Below the pieces are notes generated by a model that saw nothing but the letters and a program-made list of their open reading frames with translations, was not told where the DNA came from and did no database searches. Both the position numbers and the translations under genes were made by a program. Of a DNA stretch of 64,000 bases, positions 25,633 to 35,933 are shown piece by piece. The stretch covers positions 1-64,000 of the forward strand of contig JADKBU010000006.1 in NCBI GenBank assembly GCA_016714935.1, given 5' to 3'. Positions within the stretch are counted from its first letter, which is position 1; each line of letters starts with the position of its first letter. The stretch is from Candidatus Accumulibacter propinquus. Its GTDB lineage: Bacteria; Pseudomonadota; Gammaproteobacteria; Burkholderiales; Rhodocyclaceae.

Positions 25633-28600
25633 TCAGAAGATGAAGTCCGCCGGGCCCAGATCGGCGACCCTGACGCCGACCAGCAGGACCTCGTTGCCAT
25701 GCCAGGAGATCAGTGCGTTGCTGCCGACAGCGGCGAGACTCAGGTCCTGGAGGCCGGCAACACCAGTGTCATGAAAGTTCAGACGGTCCGTGCCATCCCG
25801 GAAATCGCTCACGACATCGTGACCCCAGGCGACGCCGAAAACGAAGGTGTCCGCACCGCTGCCGCCGGCGAGTTTGTCGTTGCCGCCGCGACCGTCCAGA
25901 ATGTCCGCGCCGGTACCGCCAAACAAGACGTCGCCACCACTACTGCCGATGACGACATCCTGGCCATCACCGCTGTCGATCGTGAGCTTGCCGACGAAGG
26001 TGGTCGCGCTGAAATCGAGCCGATTGTTCTGCCAGTCCCCGACGATGCGCGCCGCCCCCGTGACGGCCGAGACATCGACGATCTCGACGCTGTTGCCCGG
26101 ACCGAAAGCAGCCATCCCGATATCGACCTTGCCGCCATACGCGACGATGCGGTCCTTGCCGCTGCCGCCGTCGTAGCGGTCGTAACCCTCGAAACCGCTG
26201 CCAAGGTGACCGCTGACGCGGAAGGTGTCGTCACCGACGCCGCCGGCGAGCTGGTCGGTACCCGTGCCGCCATGCAGCACGTCGTTGCCGTTGCCGCCCG
26301 AGAGCGTCTGGTCGCCCCAACTGCCGCCGTCGATGCTGTCGTCGCCGGCGCTGCCGATGATCGAGTCCTGGCCGCCACCGCCGTCGATCGCGAGCTTGCC
26401 GACGAAGGTGGTCGTGCTGAAATCGAGCCGATTGTTCTGCCAGTCCCCGACGATGCGCGCCGCCCCCGTGACGGCCGAGACATCGACGATCTCGACGCTG
26501 TTGCCCGGACCGAACGCAGTCATCCCGATATCGACCTTGCCGCCATATGCGACGATGCGGTCCTGCCGCTGCCGCCATCGTAGCGGTCGTAACCCTCGAA
26601 ACCGCTGTTAAGGTGACCGCTGACGCGGAAGGTGTCGTCACCGACGCCGCCGGCGAGCTGGTCGGTACCGTGCCGCCATGCAGCACGTCGTTGCCGTTGC
26701 CGCCCGAGAGCGTCTGGTCGCCCCAACTGCCACCGTCGATGCTGTCGTCGCCGGCGCTGCCGATGATCGAGTCCTGTCCGCCACCGCCGTCGATCGAGAG
26801 CTTGCCGACGAAGGTGGTCGTGCTGAAATCGAGCCGATTGTTCTGCCAGTCTCCGACGATGCGCGCCGCCCCCGTGACGGCCGAGACATCGACGATCTCG
26901 ACGCTGTTGCCCGGACCGAAAGCAGTCATCCCGATATCGACCTTGCCGCCATACGCGACGATGCGGTCCTTGCCGCTGCCGCCGTCGTAGCGGTCGTAAC
27001 CCTCGAAACCGCTGCCAAGGTGACCGCTGACGCGGAAGGTGTCGTCACCGGCGCCGCCGGCGAGCTGGTCGGTACCCGTGCCGCCATGCAGCACGTCGTT
27101 GCCGTTGCCGCCCGAGAGCGTCTGGTCGCCCCAACTGCCACCGTCGATGCTGTCGTCGCCGGCGCTGCCGACGATCGAGTCCTGGCCGCCTCCGCCGTCG
27201 ATCGTGAGCTTGCCGACGAAGGTGGTCGCGCTGAAATCGAGCTGATTGTTCTGCCAATCGCCGACGATGCGCGCCGCACCCGTGACGGCCGAGACATCGA
27301 CGATCTCGACGCTGTTGCCCGGACCGAAAGCAGCCATCCCGATATCGACCTTGCCGCCATACGCGACGATGCGGTCCTTGCCGCCGCCGCCGTCGTAGCG
27401 GTCGTAACCCTCGAAACCGCCGCCATTGTGACCGCTGACGCGGAAGGTGTCGTCACCGGAGCCGCCGGCGAGGCTGTCGTTGCCACTGCCACCATAAATC
27501 AGGTCGTTGCCGTCGTCACCGGCGATACGGTCGTTACCCCAACCGCCATAGACCAGATCGTTGCCGGCACCGGCGGTCACATTGTCGTCGCAGCCGCCGG
27601 CATTGATCTGCTCGCTGCGCTCGTCCCCGCTGATGCGGTTCGCACCCTCGTCGCCCAGGACAACCGGTGCCTGCCCGTAAAAGAAATTGAGCCAGGTGGC
27701 GACATCAAAAAGCGAGGCATTCGGGTCACCATCCTCATTGAGGAAGTGGCCATCGCGGATCTCGAAACCCAGGTGATAGATGCCGTCGCCCACCGTGTCC
27801 ACCAGGTTGCGACCAAAGAAATCGGTCGTGGCACCGTTGTTCTGAACGTAGTGATAACCGCTGGCATTCCCGCCCTCGTCATCGCCATGCAGATTCGTCC
27901 ACTGTTTCAGCAAAGCGGTATTGCCCTGGATCAGATGATTCATCGCGGTGAGTTCTTCGACCGTGATCCAGCCGTCGGCACTCGCGCCGGTTTTGCCGAT
28001 CAGGTCGACGATGATCCTGTTCATGGCATCGGCGGCTTTGGCGCCTTCGTTGATCTCGGCCGCCGCCGTATTGCGTGCCAGCCCGCGGTCGCTCTTGACC
28101 ACATCGACAATGCGATCCAGCCCGGTGCCGGTGCTCGAGGCGTCGGAGAGGAAGTAGTTGAGCCAGTCGGCGACATCCGCCAGGGCGGCGTTGCGATCAC
28201 CATCCTCATTGAGAAGATGACCGTCCTTGATCATGAAACCGAGGTGGTAGATGCCGTCGGCCACGGTATTGACGAGGTTCTCGCCGAAGAAGGTGGTGCT
28301 GGCGCCATCGTTCTGGACCTTGTGGAAGCCGGTTTCCAGACGCTTCTCGTCATCACCGTGCAGCCGCGTCCATTCGGCCAGGCGCCCGGCATCGGCACGC
28401 AGGTAGCTGTTCAGGGCAACCACGTCCGACACCGAAATCCAGTTGTCACGGGCCACACCGACCGCCGCCAGAGCTTCGCGCAACATCAGGTTCAAGCCAT
28501 TGGCGGCATCGGCACCAGCGGCGATCTGTTGGTCGCTGATCCGGCGATCGAGCCCGGCATCGGCCATGATCAGGTCGGTCATTCGGTCCAGCCCGGTGCC

Positions 28601-29128
28601 GCTCTGCGAGTGGTCAACATAGAACTGGGTCAGCCATTCGGCGACCTGTTCCAGCGAAGCGTTCGGATCGCCATCCTCGTTGAGCAAGTGACCGTCGCGG
28701 ATTTCGAAGCCCAGGTGGTAGATGCCATCGACGACCGTGTCGAGCAGATTGTTGCCGCGGTACCGGCTGTTGCCGCCGTCGTTCTGGACCAGGTGGTAGC
28801 CAGTCTCCGCGTCCGCTTCGTCGTCGCCGTGCAGCACCGTCCACTCGCTGGCATAGTTGCTGCGCAGATAGGCGTTCATGGCCCTGACTTCGTCGACAGT
28901 AAACACCTTGTCGTCGGCAGCGTGTGTTGCCATGGCCGCCTTCACGATCAGTTCGTTCAACTGATTGGCCGCCCTGGCTCCCGCCTTGATGTCCTTTCCG
29001 TCAGTTGCACCCGCGAGCCCGGCATCGCGATGGATCGCGTCGACGATCTGATCGAAACCCGTCCCGGTCAGTCCGGTAGACGGACTCCCGACGAGGCTGT
29101 ACGACCTGACTCCTGAACTGCTGGGCAT
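25633..29128 (-). CDS. Large RTX-type secreted calcium-binding protein, interrupted by two 1-base deletions
   Basis: ATG at 29128 with AAGGAG seven bases upstream. The span is 3496 bases; restoring the two missing bases (near 26563 and 26668) gives exactly 1166 codons. The N-terminal half has repeats of about 140 residues with LHGDDE, ETGYHLVQNDG, DGIYHLGFEI and LNEDGDPNAS motifs, a module I know from other RTX proteins but cannot assign a function. The C-terminal half has hemolysin-type nonapeptides (GGNGNDVLHGGTGTDQLAGG) within 136-residue units. The protein ends in DFIF, as expected for a type I secretion signal. No type I transporter is in the window. As sequenced, translation would stop early (in the shifted frame), so the C-terminal secretion signal would be lost unless the deletions are assembly errors. 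Confidence 0.82.
26221..27443 (-). repeat. 408-bp near-identical tandem repeats within the RTX gene
   Basis: The marker GAAGGTGTCGTCACC lies at 26221, 26628, 27035 and 27443. The spacings are 407, 407 and 408 bp, so two of the three units are exactly one base shorter. Another partial unit continues to about 25960. Each unit encodes a 136-residue block (SGH..FEGYDRYDGG, GNSVEIVDVSAVTGAARIVG, GGGGQDSI..., GGNGNDVLHGG). The near identity at DNA level indicates recent amplification or ongoing gene conversion. Confidence 0.85.
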
Positions 29129-29550
29129 GGGTGGACTCCTTCGAAAGGTCACCGCGACGGGTAGATGAGGGGCGGACGAAGCGGCGATTTCGCCGACCGG
29201 AACGAGAGCATTGCGGATATCATTATAGTCAGCAAGGTTGCTCGCCGTCGCCGCCACAGGTGACCGCTGGTCGGGTCGATCAGGGCGTTCATCACCTCCG
29301 ACCCCAAGACCATCGGCCGCATATAGGGCGACGAACAGCAGATGGGTTTGGCGAGGGTGCCTGGCGCCCGCTACCCGCCGCGGCTTGTCGCCGTACGTGA
29401 TGCCGCAGGACAGGGGGCGGTGGTGCACTGACCCGCAGCAGCGGGCGGTGACCGGGCAAGACTGTCCGGCCCTCGACCGGTTCACGGTGGTCATGCGGAC
29501 CACCGGCCGAAGCCGTATAATCCTGCGCTATCACTCCTGCAGGCTCAATC
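29129..29550. other. Divergent intergenic region between the RTX gene and psd
   Basis: 422 bases without a convincing gene. On the - strand a perfect TATAAT at 29227-29222 lies about 95 bases upstream of the RTX start but without a good -35. On the + strand another TATAAT at 29516-29521 lies 30 bases before psd. The rest shows nothing I recognise. Confidence 0.45.
29516..29521 (+). promoter_or_regulatory. Putative psd promoter (-10 element)
   Basis: Perfect TATAAT at 29516-29521, predicting a transcript start near 29528 and a 23-base leader to the psd GTG. No recognisable -35 at 16-18 bp. Confidence 0.4.
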
Positions 29551-30405
29551 GTGTCCGACCGTCTCGCCGTACTGTGCCAATACCTTATCCCCAAACAAGC
29601 ACTTACCACACTTGCCGGCAAATTCGCCGAGAGTGAAGCCGGCAGCCTCAGCACCAGCGTCATCCGCTGGTTCGTCAAGCGCTACGGCGTTGACCTGAGT
29701 GAAGCCGTCGATGACGACCCGGTCAGCTACCGCAGCTTCAACGAATTCTTCACCCGCCCGCTGCGTGCCGGTGCACGACCGCTGGCCAACGCCGACTTCC
29801 TGTGCCCGGTCGACGGCGCGATCAGCCAGTTCGGCCGCATCGACCGCGACCAGATTTTTCAGGCCAAGGGCCACCACTACTCGACCACCGCTCTGGTCGG
29901 AGGTGACAGCGAGTTGGCGGCACGTTTCGAAGATGGCGCTTTTGCCACGCTGTACCTCAGTCCTCGCGACTATCACCGCATTCACATGCCGGTCGCAGGC
30001 CGCCTGCTGCGCATGATGCATGTTCCCGGCGCGCTGTTTTCGGTCAATCCCGTTACCGCACGCGGGGTCCCCGGTTTGTTCGCGCGCAATGAACGCGTCG
30101 TTTGCGTCTTCGAGGCCGAGTTCGGCTGCTTCATCCTGACACTGGTCGGGGCCACCATCGTCGGCAGCATGGCCACCGTCTGGCATGGCACCGTCAATCC
30201 GCCACGCGGCAAGGAGATTCGCCAGTGGCACTACGCCGATCAGCAGATCCGGCTCCACAAGGGCCAGGAAATGGGTCGCTTCCTGCTCGGATCGACGGTG
30301 GTCATGCTGTTCCCGAAAAATGTGCTCCGCTTTACCACGGACTGGGTTCCGGAGCGCCCGATCCGCATGGGCGAAGCGATGGGCCAGCAGGTCGCGCCGT
30401 GCTGA
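29551..30405 (+). CDS. psd: Phosphatidylserine decarboxylase proenzyme
   Basis: 284 residues from GTG 29551. Converts phosphatidylserine to phosphatidylethanolamine at the inner membrane. Self-cleavage occurs at the LGST motif (RFLLGSTVVMLFP), making a pyruvoyl Ser. Also seen are FNEFFTRPL, CPVDGAISQFG and SPRDYHRIHMPV with the Asp-His pair of the processing triad. Length is typical of the E. coli-type enzyme. It is followed after 57 bases by a phosphoethanolamine transferase, an enzyme that uses its product. Confidence 0.96.
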   Translation: MSDRLAVLCQYLIPKQALTTLAGKFAESEAGSLSTSVIRWFVKRYGVDLSEAVDDDPVSYRSFNEFFTRPLRAGARPLANADFLCPVDGAISQFGRIDRDQIFQAKGHHYSTTALVGGDSELAARFEDGAFATLYLSPRDYHRIHMPVAGRLLRMMHVPGALFSVNPVTARGVPGLFARNERVVCVFEAEFGCFILTLVGATIVGSMATVWHGTVNPPRGKEIRQWHYADQQIRLHKGQEMGRFLLGSTVVMLFPKNVLRFTTDWVPERPIRMGEAMGQQVAPC

Positions 30406-30462
30406 TCGTCAGCCCGGCCGGCGGCGACCTGCAGGCTCCCGTTCGCCGATAAGGGAAACGAC

Positions 30463-32187
30463 ATGCTCTCTGCCAGACCGGCGACCGTCCCTTCGCAGGC
30501 CATCGACTGGTCCGGTCTGGGCTGGATGTACCTGTTCTTCTGGTACTTCTCGGGAATCACCCAGCTCTTGCTGCAGTTTACCGGCTTCGTCAATTTCTTT
30601 CCTTTCGGCCAGGCAGCCTTCATGAGCCTGCTCTGGTTGGTACCACCGCTGTTGTTCCCGCGCAGAACCAGGACCATCGCCGCACTCATCGGCGTGGTGC
30701 TGTGGTTTTTTTCCCTGTTCAGCCTCGGTTTCTTCTGCATCTACAAGCAGGAGTTCTCGCAAAGCGTCATTTTCATCATCTTCGAGTCCAACCAGGCCGA
30801 AGCCAGCGAGTATGTGGCGCAGTACTTTGTGTGGTGGATGCTTCCCGCCCTGATGGCCTATAGTGCCGGCGCCGCCTGGCTGTGGACACGCATCCGCCCG
30901 GTCTGGCTGGCGCGCCGGCAGGCGGCGGCATTGAGCGCCCTGATTCTCGCCTTCCTGTTTGTATTCCCGCTGTTCAAGCCTCTGGTCATCAAGGGAAGCA
31001 GCCTCGAAAAAGCCAGGGAAGAGTTGGAAGAAAACATGGAGCCGGCGGTTCCCTGGCAAATGCTGATCGGCTATTCCCAATACCGGCAACAGTTGCGCAA
31101 CATGCAGAGCCTCCTCGAAGGCAACGCCAGGATCCCGCCGCTGGCCAATCTGCAGGATTCGACTGCCGGTCTACCGGCGACGCTGGTGCTGGTCCTCGGT
31201 GAATCGACCAACCGGCAACACATGAGCCTTTACGGGTATCCGCGCCCGACCACACCACAACTGGACGGCATGCGCGATCAACTGCTGGTCTTCGAGCAGG
31301 TGTATGCACCGCGCCCCTTCACCATCGAAGTCCTGCAGCAGGTGTTGACCTTCGCCGATCAGGAAAACCCGGATCTGTACCTGACCCGGCCATCGCTGAT
31401 GAACATCATGAAACAGGCGGGTTACCAGTCCTACTGGATCACCAATCAGCAGACCATGACCAAGCGCAACACCATGCTGACGACTTTTTCCAGGCAAACG
31501 GACAAGCAGTACTACCTGAATTTCAGTCGTTCGCAAAACTCTCGCCAGTATGACGAAGTCGTGCTCGAACCATTCCAGGAGATCCTGCGCGACCCGGAAC
31601 CGCGCAAATTCATCGTCGTACATCTGCTCGGCACGCATGCCAAATACGAATACCGATACCCGTCGGCCTACGCCCGCTTCAGCGGTCGGGAAGGTCTCCC
31701 CGAAGCGCTGAGCAGCAAGCAGGTGGCGGTTTCCAATGATTACGACAACGCCGTGCTGTACAACGATTTCGTTGTCTCCAGCCTGATCCGGATGCTCGCT
31801 GCGGCGCGGTTGAACTCCCTGCTGGTGTATTTCTCGGATCATGGCGAGGATGTCTACGATTCAACCGGACACCAGGTCCTGGGGCGTAGCGAAGGCAAGC
31901 CGACCCTGCCGATGTACGCCATCCCGTTCATCGTCTGGAACTCGGAGCAGTGGCGAGCCGCGCATCCGCGCACTTATCCTCGCGAGGTTCTCGATCGACG
32001 CTACAGTACCTCACACTTCATCCATACCTGGTCTGATCTCGTCGGCTTGCGCTTTGATGACTTCGACGCCAGCAAGAGCCTGATCAGCAGGGATTTCAAG
32101 GAACGCGCCCTGTTGGTGGGCAGTCCCGCCCAGCCCGGATCGCTGATCGACCTGCGGTCAATGATGCACAGACCGGCAACCCGCTAG
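30463..32187 (+). CDS. cptA: Phosphoethanolamine transferase (CptA/EptC-like, sulfatase superfamily)
   Basis: 574 residues. Five N-terminal membrane helices (residues about 20-190) are followed by a periplasmic sulfatase-like catalytic domain. The nucleophile Thr is in VLVLGESTNRQHMSLYGYPR; metal ligands are in VYFSDHGEDVYDS and in VVHLLGTHAKYEYRYP. It transfers phosphoethanolamine from phosphatidylethanolamine to LPS; sequence features (YPRPTTPQLD, long linker) suit the heptose-modifying CptA/EptC branch better than the lipid A EptA branch, but the acceptor is not proven. ATG 30463 lies 57 bp after psd with AAGGGAAACG upstream. Confidence 0.86.
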   Translation: MLSARPATVPSQAIDWSGLGWMYLFFWYFSGITQLLLQFTGFVNFFPFGQAAFMSLLWLVPPLLFPRRTRTIAALIGVVLWFFSLFSLGFFCIYKQEFSQSVIFIIFESNQAEASEYVAQYFVWWMLPALMAYSAGAAWLWTRIRPVWLARRQAAALSALILAFLFVFPLFKPLVIKGSSLEKAREELEENMEPAVPWQMLIGYSQYRQQLRNMQSLLEGNARIPPLANLQDSTAGLPATLVLVLGESTNRQHMSLYGYPRPTTPQLDGMRDQLLVFEQVYAPRPFTIEVLQQVLTFADQENPDLYLTRPSLMNIMKQAGYQSYWITNQQTMTKRNTMLTTFSRQTDKQYYLNFSRSQNSRQYDEVVLEPFQEILRDPEPRKFIVVHLLGTHAKYEYRYPSAYARFSGREGLPEALSSKQVAVSNDYDNAVLYNDFVVSSLIRMLAAARLNSLLVYFSDHGEDVYDSTGHQVLGRSEGKPTLPMYAIPFIVWNSEQWRAAHPRTYPREVLDRRYSTSHFIHTWSDLVGLRFDDFDASKSLISRDFKERALLVGSPAQPGSLIDLRSMMHRPATR

Positions 32188-32255
32188 CGGCAGGTCGGCC
32201 GGATCACAAGCCCGGCCTGCGCAGCAACTGCCAGTGGTCGCGACAGGGTGCCATT

Positions 32256-33113
32256 TCACGGCACAGACGCCAGTTCGGCGGTGGCGCTCATCGCCGTCGT
32301 GCCGTCGGGTCCCTGCGCCGCAAGCGACAACTCGTCGCCGTTGGCTGCGCACACGAGGCGAAACGGTGCCAGGTCGAAAAGCGGTGCCAGGCCACGGAAA
32401 CTGAACCCCTGGACCGGCCGTGCGAACTGCTGACGAACCAGTTCCATCAACAACACCGCAGTCAATGGGCCATGCACCACCAGGCCCGGATAGCCCTCTT
32501 CATTGATCGCGTAGGGCCGATCGTAATGAATCCGGTGCGCATTGAAGGTCAGGGCCGAGAAGCGGAACAGGAGCCTGGCGTCAGGGGTCACGATGCGCGT
32601 GCTGGCACCCGCCGGCAACTGCGGCCAATCGAGCACGCGTGGGCAGGGCACGGCCGGCCCGGGTTCCCGGTAAACGATGTCCTGTTCCTCCTCGATACAC
32701 AGCCGGCCGTTCTGGTAAAAGCGGCAGAGCACCGAGACAAAGGCGAGCGCGCCGGAACGTCCCGACTTCAGCCGGATATCGCGAATGACCGCCTCGCGGC
32801 GCGCCGCTTCGCCGATCAGCAACGGGGCGTGAAAGCGCATGCGTGCGCCGGCAAACATCCGCCTCGGATAGGGAATCGGCGGCATGAAGCCGCCGCGCTG
32901 CGGATGGCCGTCGTCACCCAGCAAGGCCTGTGGGGCTCTGGGGAGAAAATAGAACCAGTGCCACAAGGGCGGCAGGGCACTCCCGTTCCCGAAGCGCGTC
33001 CTGGTGTCGTCGAGCGTGGCCGCCGCCGCGAGGGCGGGAGCCACGCTCATGTCATCGTCCGTGATTTCCTGGCGGCCAATCCAGGCGGCGTAGTCTGCGG
33101 TGGCGTCGGTCAT
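32256..33113 (-). CDS. meh: Mesaconyl-C4-CoA hydratase (Meh-like)
   Basis: 285 residues from ATG 33113 (AGAAGGAACCC upstream). A MaoC/hot-dog-type hydratase: RIHYDRPYAINEEG and YPGLVVHGPLTAVLLMEL form the active-site region, and the N-terminal LPPLWHWFYFLPRAPQALLG and GGFMPPIPYPRRMFAG are typical of the acyl-CoA hydratases of this group. In the glyoxylate cycle of the 3-hydroxypropionate bi-cycle, Meh hydrates mesaconyl-C4-CoA to (S)-citramalyl-CoA. The assignment is supported by its position, divergent from smtA-smtB-mct-mcl-mch; on motif alone, an itaconyl-CoA hydratase would be the alternative. Confidence 0.85.
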   Translation of the reverse strand: MTDATADYAAWIGRQEITDDDMSVAPALAAAATLDDTRTRFGNGSALPPLWHWFYFLPRAPQALLGDDGHPQRGGFMPPIPYPRRMFAGARMRFHAPLLIGEAARREAVIRDIRLKSGRSGALAFVSVLCRFYQNGRLCIEEEQDIVYREPGPAVPCPRVLDWPQLPAGASTRIVTPDARLLFRFSALTFNAHRIHYDRPYAINEEGYPGLVVHGPLTAVLLMELVRQQFARPVQGFSFRGLAPLFDLAPFRLVCAANGDELSLAAQGPDGTTAMSATAELASVP

Positions 33114-33220
33114 GAAAGGGTTCCTTCTGGAGGCTTTTCGGAAGCGGTGCGGCAAGTACAGCACAGCAGGCCGGCAAACTCAAGCCTCAGATCTTTGCGC
33201 CGGGACGCCTGTTTTCACCC

Positions 33221-33226
33221 TATACT
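33221..33226 (+). promoter_or_regulatory. Possible promoter of the smtA-mch operon (-10 element)
   Basis: TATACT at 33221-33226 in the 195-bp region between meh (-) and smtA (+), about 83 bases upstream of smtA. No strong -35 is present (TTTGCG lies 21 bp upstream). Confidence 0.3.
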
Positions 33227-33308
33227 GCGCGGATTGCATCGCTACCGGGCCGGCCAGGAAATCAGCCAGGGGCGCATTTTCCCGGAGATGCTGTCGAGAG
33301 GTGCGGTT

Positions 33309-34661
33309 ATGGAAGAGGGAGCAACTTCGGCGACATCCGCCTCGTTGCGGTCTGGCGGCGTCGAGGAGAAAGAGGACGAGACGCCGGCAGTTGATCGTAC
33401 CTCGATCAACGATGAACGGCAGCACGACCCGGAGCAGGAGCAGGAGCGCTCGGCCGAGAACGACAAGCTGCCGATGAGCGGCCTGCGGGTGATCGACGTC
33501 GGCACCTTCCTGGCCGGTCCCTATGCGGCGTCGATCCTCGGCGAGTTCGGTGCCGAGATTCTCAAGGTCGAGCATCCGATCGCCGGCGATCCCATGCGCC
33601 GCTTCGGCACCGCGTCGAAGCGCCACGACGCGACGCTGGCCTGGCTCAGCGAGGGCCGTAACGGCAAGTCGGTTACCCTCGACCTGCGCCAGCAGGAAGG
33701 CGTCGAGCTGTTCCTCAAACTGGTCGCCAAGTCTGACGTCCTGATCGAGAACTTCCGCCCCGGCACGATGGAGGAATGGGGACTCGGCTGGGACGAGTTG
33801 AGCAAGGCCAACCCCGGTCTGGTCATGCTCCGGGTCTCGGGCTACGGACAGACCGGGCCGTATCGCCGGCGCTCGGGGTTCGCGCACATCGCGCACGGTT
33901 TTGCCGGTCTGTCGTACCTCGCAGGTTTCCCCGGCGAAACTCCGGTGGTTCCGGGCACAGCCCCCATGGGGGACTATCTGTCCAGCCTTTACGGCGCCAT
34001 CGGCATCCTGCTGGCGCTGCGCCACCGCGAGGCGACCGGCGAGGGACAAATCATCGACATCGGGATCTACGAGGCGGTCTTCCGCCAGATGGACGAGATC
34101 GCCGCGGCCTACGGCCTGTTCGGCAAGGTCCGCGAGCGCGAAGGCGCGGGAAGCTTCGTCGCCGTTCCGCACGGGCACTTCCGCTGCATCGACGACAAAT
34201 GGGTGGCCATCGCGTGTACCACGGACAAGATGTTCGAACGCTTCGCCGCGGTGATGGGCAAACCCGAACTCGCCGCCGCCGATCGCTACGGCGATCAGCG
34301 CAAGCGTCTGGCGGCGCGCGACGAGGTCAATCGCATCGTCATCGAATGGGTCGGCTCGATGACGCGCAAGGAAGTCATGCAGCGCTGCATCGACGGCGAA
34401 GTACCAGCCGGCAAGCTCAACAGCATCGCCGACATCTTCGAGGATGAACACTTCCAGGCACGTGGCAACCTGGCCCGACTCCGGGAAGAAGGCCTCGGCG
34501 AAGTGGTCGTTCCGGGGGTCGTGCCCACCTTGTCCGAAACACCCGGCAGGATTTCCAATCTCGGCCCGCCGCTCGGCAACGCGACCTATGAGGTGCTGCG
34601 CGAACTGCTGGGGATTTCCGCACAGGAAATCAAGCGGCTGCGGCAACACAAGATCATCTGA
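33309..34661 (+). CDS. smtA: Succinyl-CoA:(S)-malate CoA-transferase subunit A (SmtA-like)
   Basis: 450 residues. Class III CoA-transferase that with SmtB activates (S)-malate to malyl-CoA using succinyl-CoA. The N-terminal 55 residues are acidic and low in complexity, an extension I recall also in the Chloroflexus SmtA. The fold begins at [37 protein letters not shown] and [16 protein letters not shown] follow, and the catalytic Asp lies in [14 protein letters not shown]. Followed by smtB after 22 bases. Alternative substrates (other C4/C5 acids) are possible in this family, but the neighbourhood fits the malate reaction. Confidence 0.88.
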   Translation: MEEGATSATSASLRSGGVEEKEDETPAVDRTSINDERQHDPEQEQERSAENDKLPMSGLRVIDVGTFLAGPYAASILGEFGAEILKVEHPIAGDPMRRFGTASKRHDATLAWLSEGRNGKSVTLDLRQQEGVELFLKLVAKSDVLIENFRPGTMEEWGLGWDELSKANPGLVMLRVSGYGQTGPYRRRSGFAHIAHGFAGLSYLAGFPGETPVVPGTAPMGDYLSSLYGAIGILLALRHREATGEGQIIDIGIYEAVFRQMDEIAAAYGLFGKVREREGAGSFVAVPHGHFRCIDDKWVAIACTTDKMFERFAAVMGKPELAAADRYGDQRKRLAARDEVNRIVIEWVGSMTRKEVMQRCIDGEVPAGKLNSIADIFEDEHFQARGNLARLREEGLGEVVVPGVVPTLSETPGRISNLGPPLGNATYEVLRELLGISAQEIKRLRQHKII

Positions 34662-34683
34662 ACCGACCATCGCGAGAACCCCC

Positions 34684-35910
34684 ATGCACACCCAACCGAC
34701 CGCGAGCAGGCTACCGCTCGAAGGCATTCGCGTCATCGACGCTGCGACGGTCATCGCCGCCCCCTACAGCGCGACCATTCTGAGCGAGTTCGGTGCCGAG
34801 GTCCTGAAGGTCGAAAACCCGATCGGCGGCGACCCCATGCGGCACTTCGGAACGCCGACCCAGCGCAAGGACACGCTGGCCTGGCTCAGCGAAGCCCGTA
34901 ACAAGAAATCGGTGACGCTCGACCTGCACCTGCCCGAAGGCGTCGAACTGTTCAAGAAACTGGTTGAGAAGTCGGACGTGCTGTGCGAAAACTTCCGGCC
35001 CGGCACCCTCGAAAAATGGGGACTCGGATGGGAGGTGCTGCATGCGATCAACCCACGGCTGATCATGCTGCGCGTCACCGGCTATGGGCAGACCGGCCCG
35101 TACCGGGATCGGCCCGGTTTTGCCCGCGTCGCGCACGCGGTCGGCGGGATCGCCTTTCTCGCCGGCATGCCACGCGGGACACCGGTAACCCCGGGGTCGA
35201 CCACCCTCGGTGATTACCTTACCGGTCTGTACGGCTGCATCGGTATCCTGATGGCCTTGCGCCACCGCGACCGCACCGGCCAGGGGCAGTATATCGACGC
35301 CGCGCTGTACGAGTCGGTCTTTCGCTGTACGGATGAACTGGCGCCGGCGTACGGGATGTTCGGACGGGTGCGCGAGCGGCACGGACCGACGCACAACGAC
35401 TTCGCCTGCCCGCACGGGCATTTCCCGACCAAGGACGACGGCAAGTGGGTGGCCATTTCATGTGTCACCGACAAGCTCTTCGAGCGCCTGGCAATCGCCA
35501 TGGGACGCCCCGAACTGGCGGCGCCGCACGTCTATGGCGACCAGAAGACACGCCTGGAAAGCCGTCATGACGTCAACGAAATCGTCCGCGACTGGTGCGG
35601 GTCGCTGCACCGCGAGGAACTCCTCAATCGTTGCTTCGCCGCCGGCGCGCCGGCGGGTCCGCTGAACAGCATCGCCGACATTTTCGGCGACCGGCAGTTT
35701 CACGCCCGGCGCAACCTGGTGGCCATCGACGAGGAGGACATTGGCGAGACGGTGATCGTGCCATCGGTGCTGCCGCGCCTGTCGGCGACACCGGGGCGCA
35801 TCAAGCACCTCGGTCCGCGCCTGGGGCAGCATACCGATGAGGTACTCTCCGGTCTGCTGGGTCTGGAAGCGCACGAGATCGAAGGGCTGCGCAAGAAGCG
35901 CGTCATCTGA
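34684..35910 (+). CDS. smtB: Succinyl-CoA:(S)-malate CoA-transferase subunit B (SmtB-like)
   Basis: 408 residues from ATG 34684. Paralogue of the upstream gene: [40 protein letters not shown] and [16 protein letters not shown] correspond to the same positions. [15 protein letters not shown] holds the catalytic Asp. The C-terminus ([19 protein letters not shown]) is typical of class III CoA-transferases. Probably forms a hetero-oligomer with SmtA and supplies malyl-CoA to Mcl, which cleaves it to acetyl-CoA and glyoxylate. Confidence 0.88.
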   Translation: MHTQPTASRLPLEGIRVIDAATVIAAPYSATILSEFGAEVLKVENPIGGDPMRHFGTPTQRKDTLAWLSEARNKKSVTLDLHLPEGVELFKKLVEKSDVLCENFRPGTLEKWGLGWEVLHAINPRLIMLRVTGYGQTGPYRDRPGFARVAHAVGGIAFLAGMPRGTPVTPGSTTLGDYLTGLYGCIGILMALRHRDRTGQGQYIDAALYESVFRCTDELAPAYGMFGRVRERHGPTHNDFACPHGHFPTKDDGKWVAISCVTDKLFERLAIAMGRPELAAPHVYGDQKTRLESRHDVNEIVRDWCGSLHREELLNRCFAAGAPAGPLNSIADIFGDRQFHARRNLVAIDEEDIGETVIVPSVLPRLSATPGRIKHLGPRLGQHTDEVLSGLLGLEAHEIEGLRKKRVI

Positions 35911-35933
35911 ACGCGGCAGGAGGCATGGAAAGC

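Noticed and set aside
26221..27443. CRISPR-like or satellite array
   Set aside because: The repeats are 408 bp, contiguous and in frame with RTX nonapeptides; no short repeats with unique spacers.
26678..29116. Open frame of 812 codons antisense to the RTX gene
   Set aside because: Its translation is an Asp/Ala/Val-rich mirror of the RTX repeats with no start signal; the - strand gene has a good ribosome-binding site and known repeat motifs.
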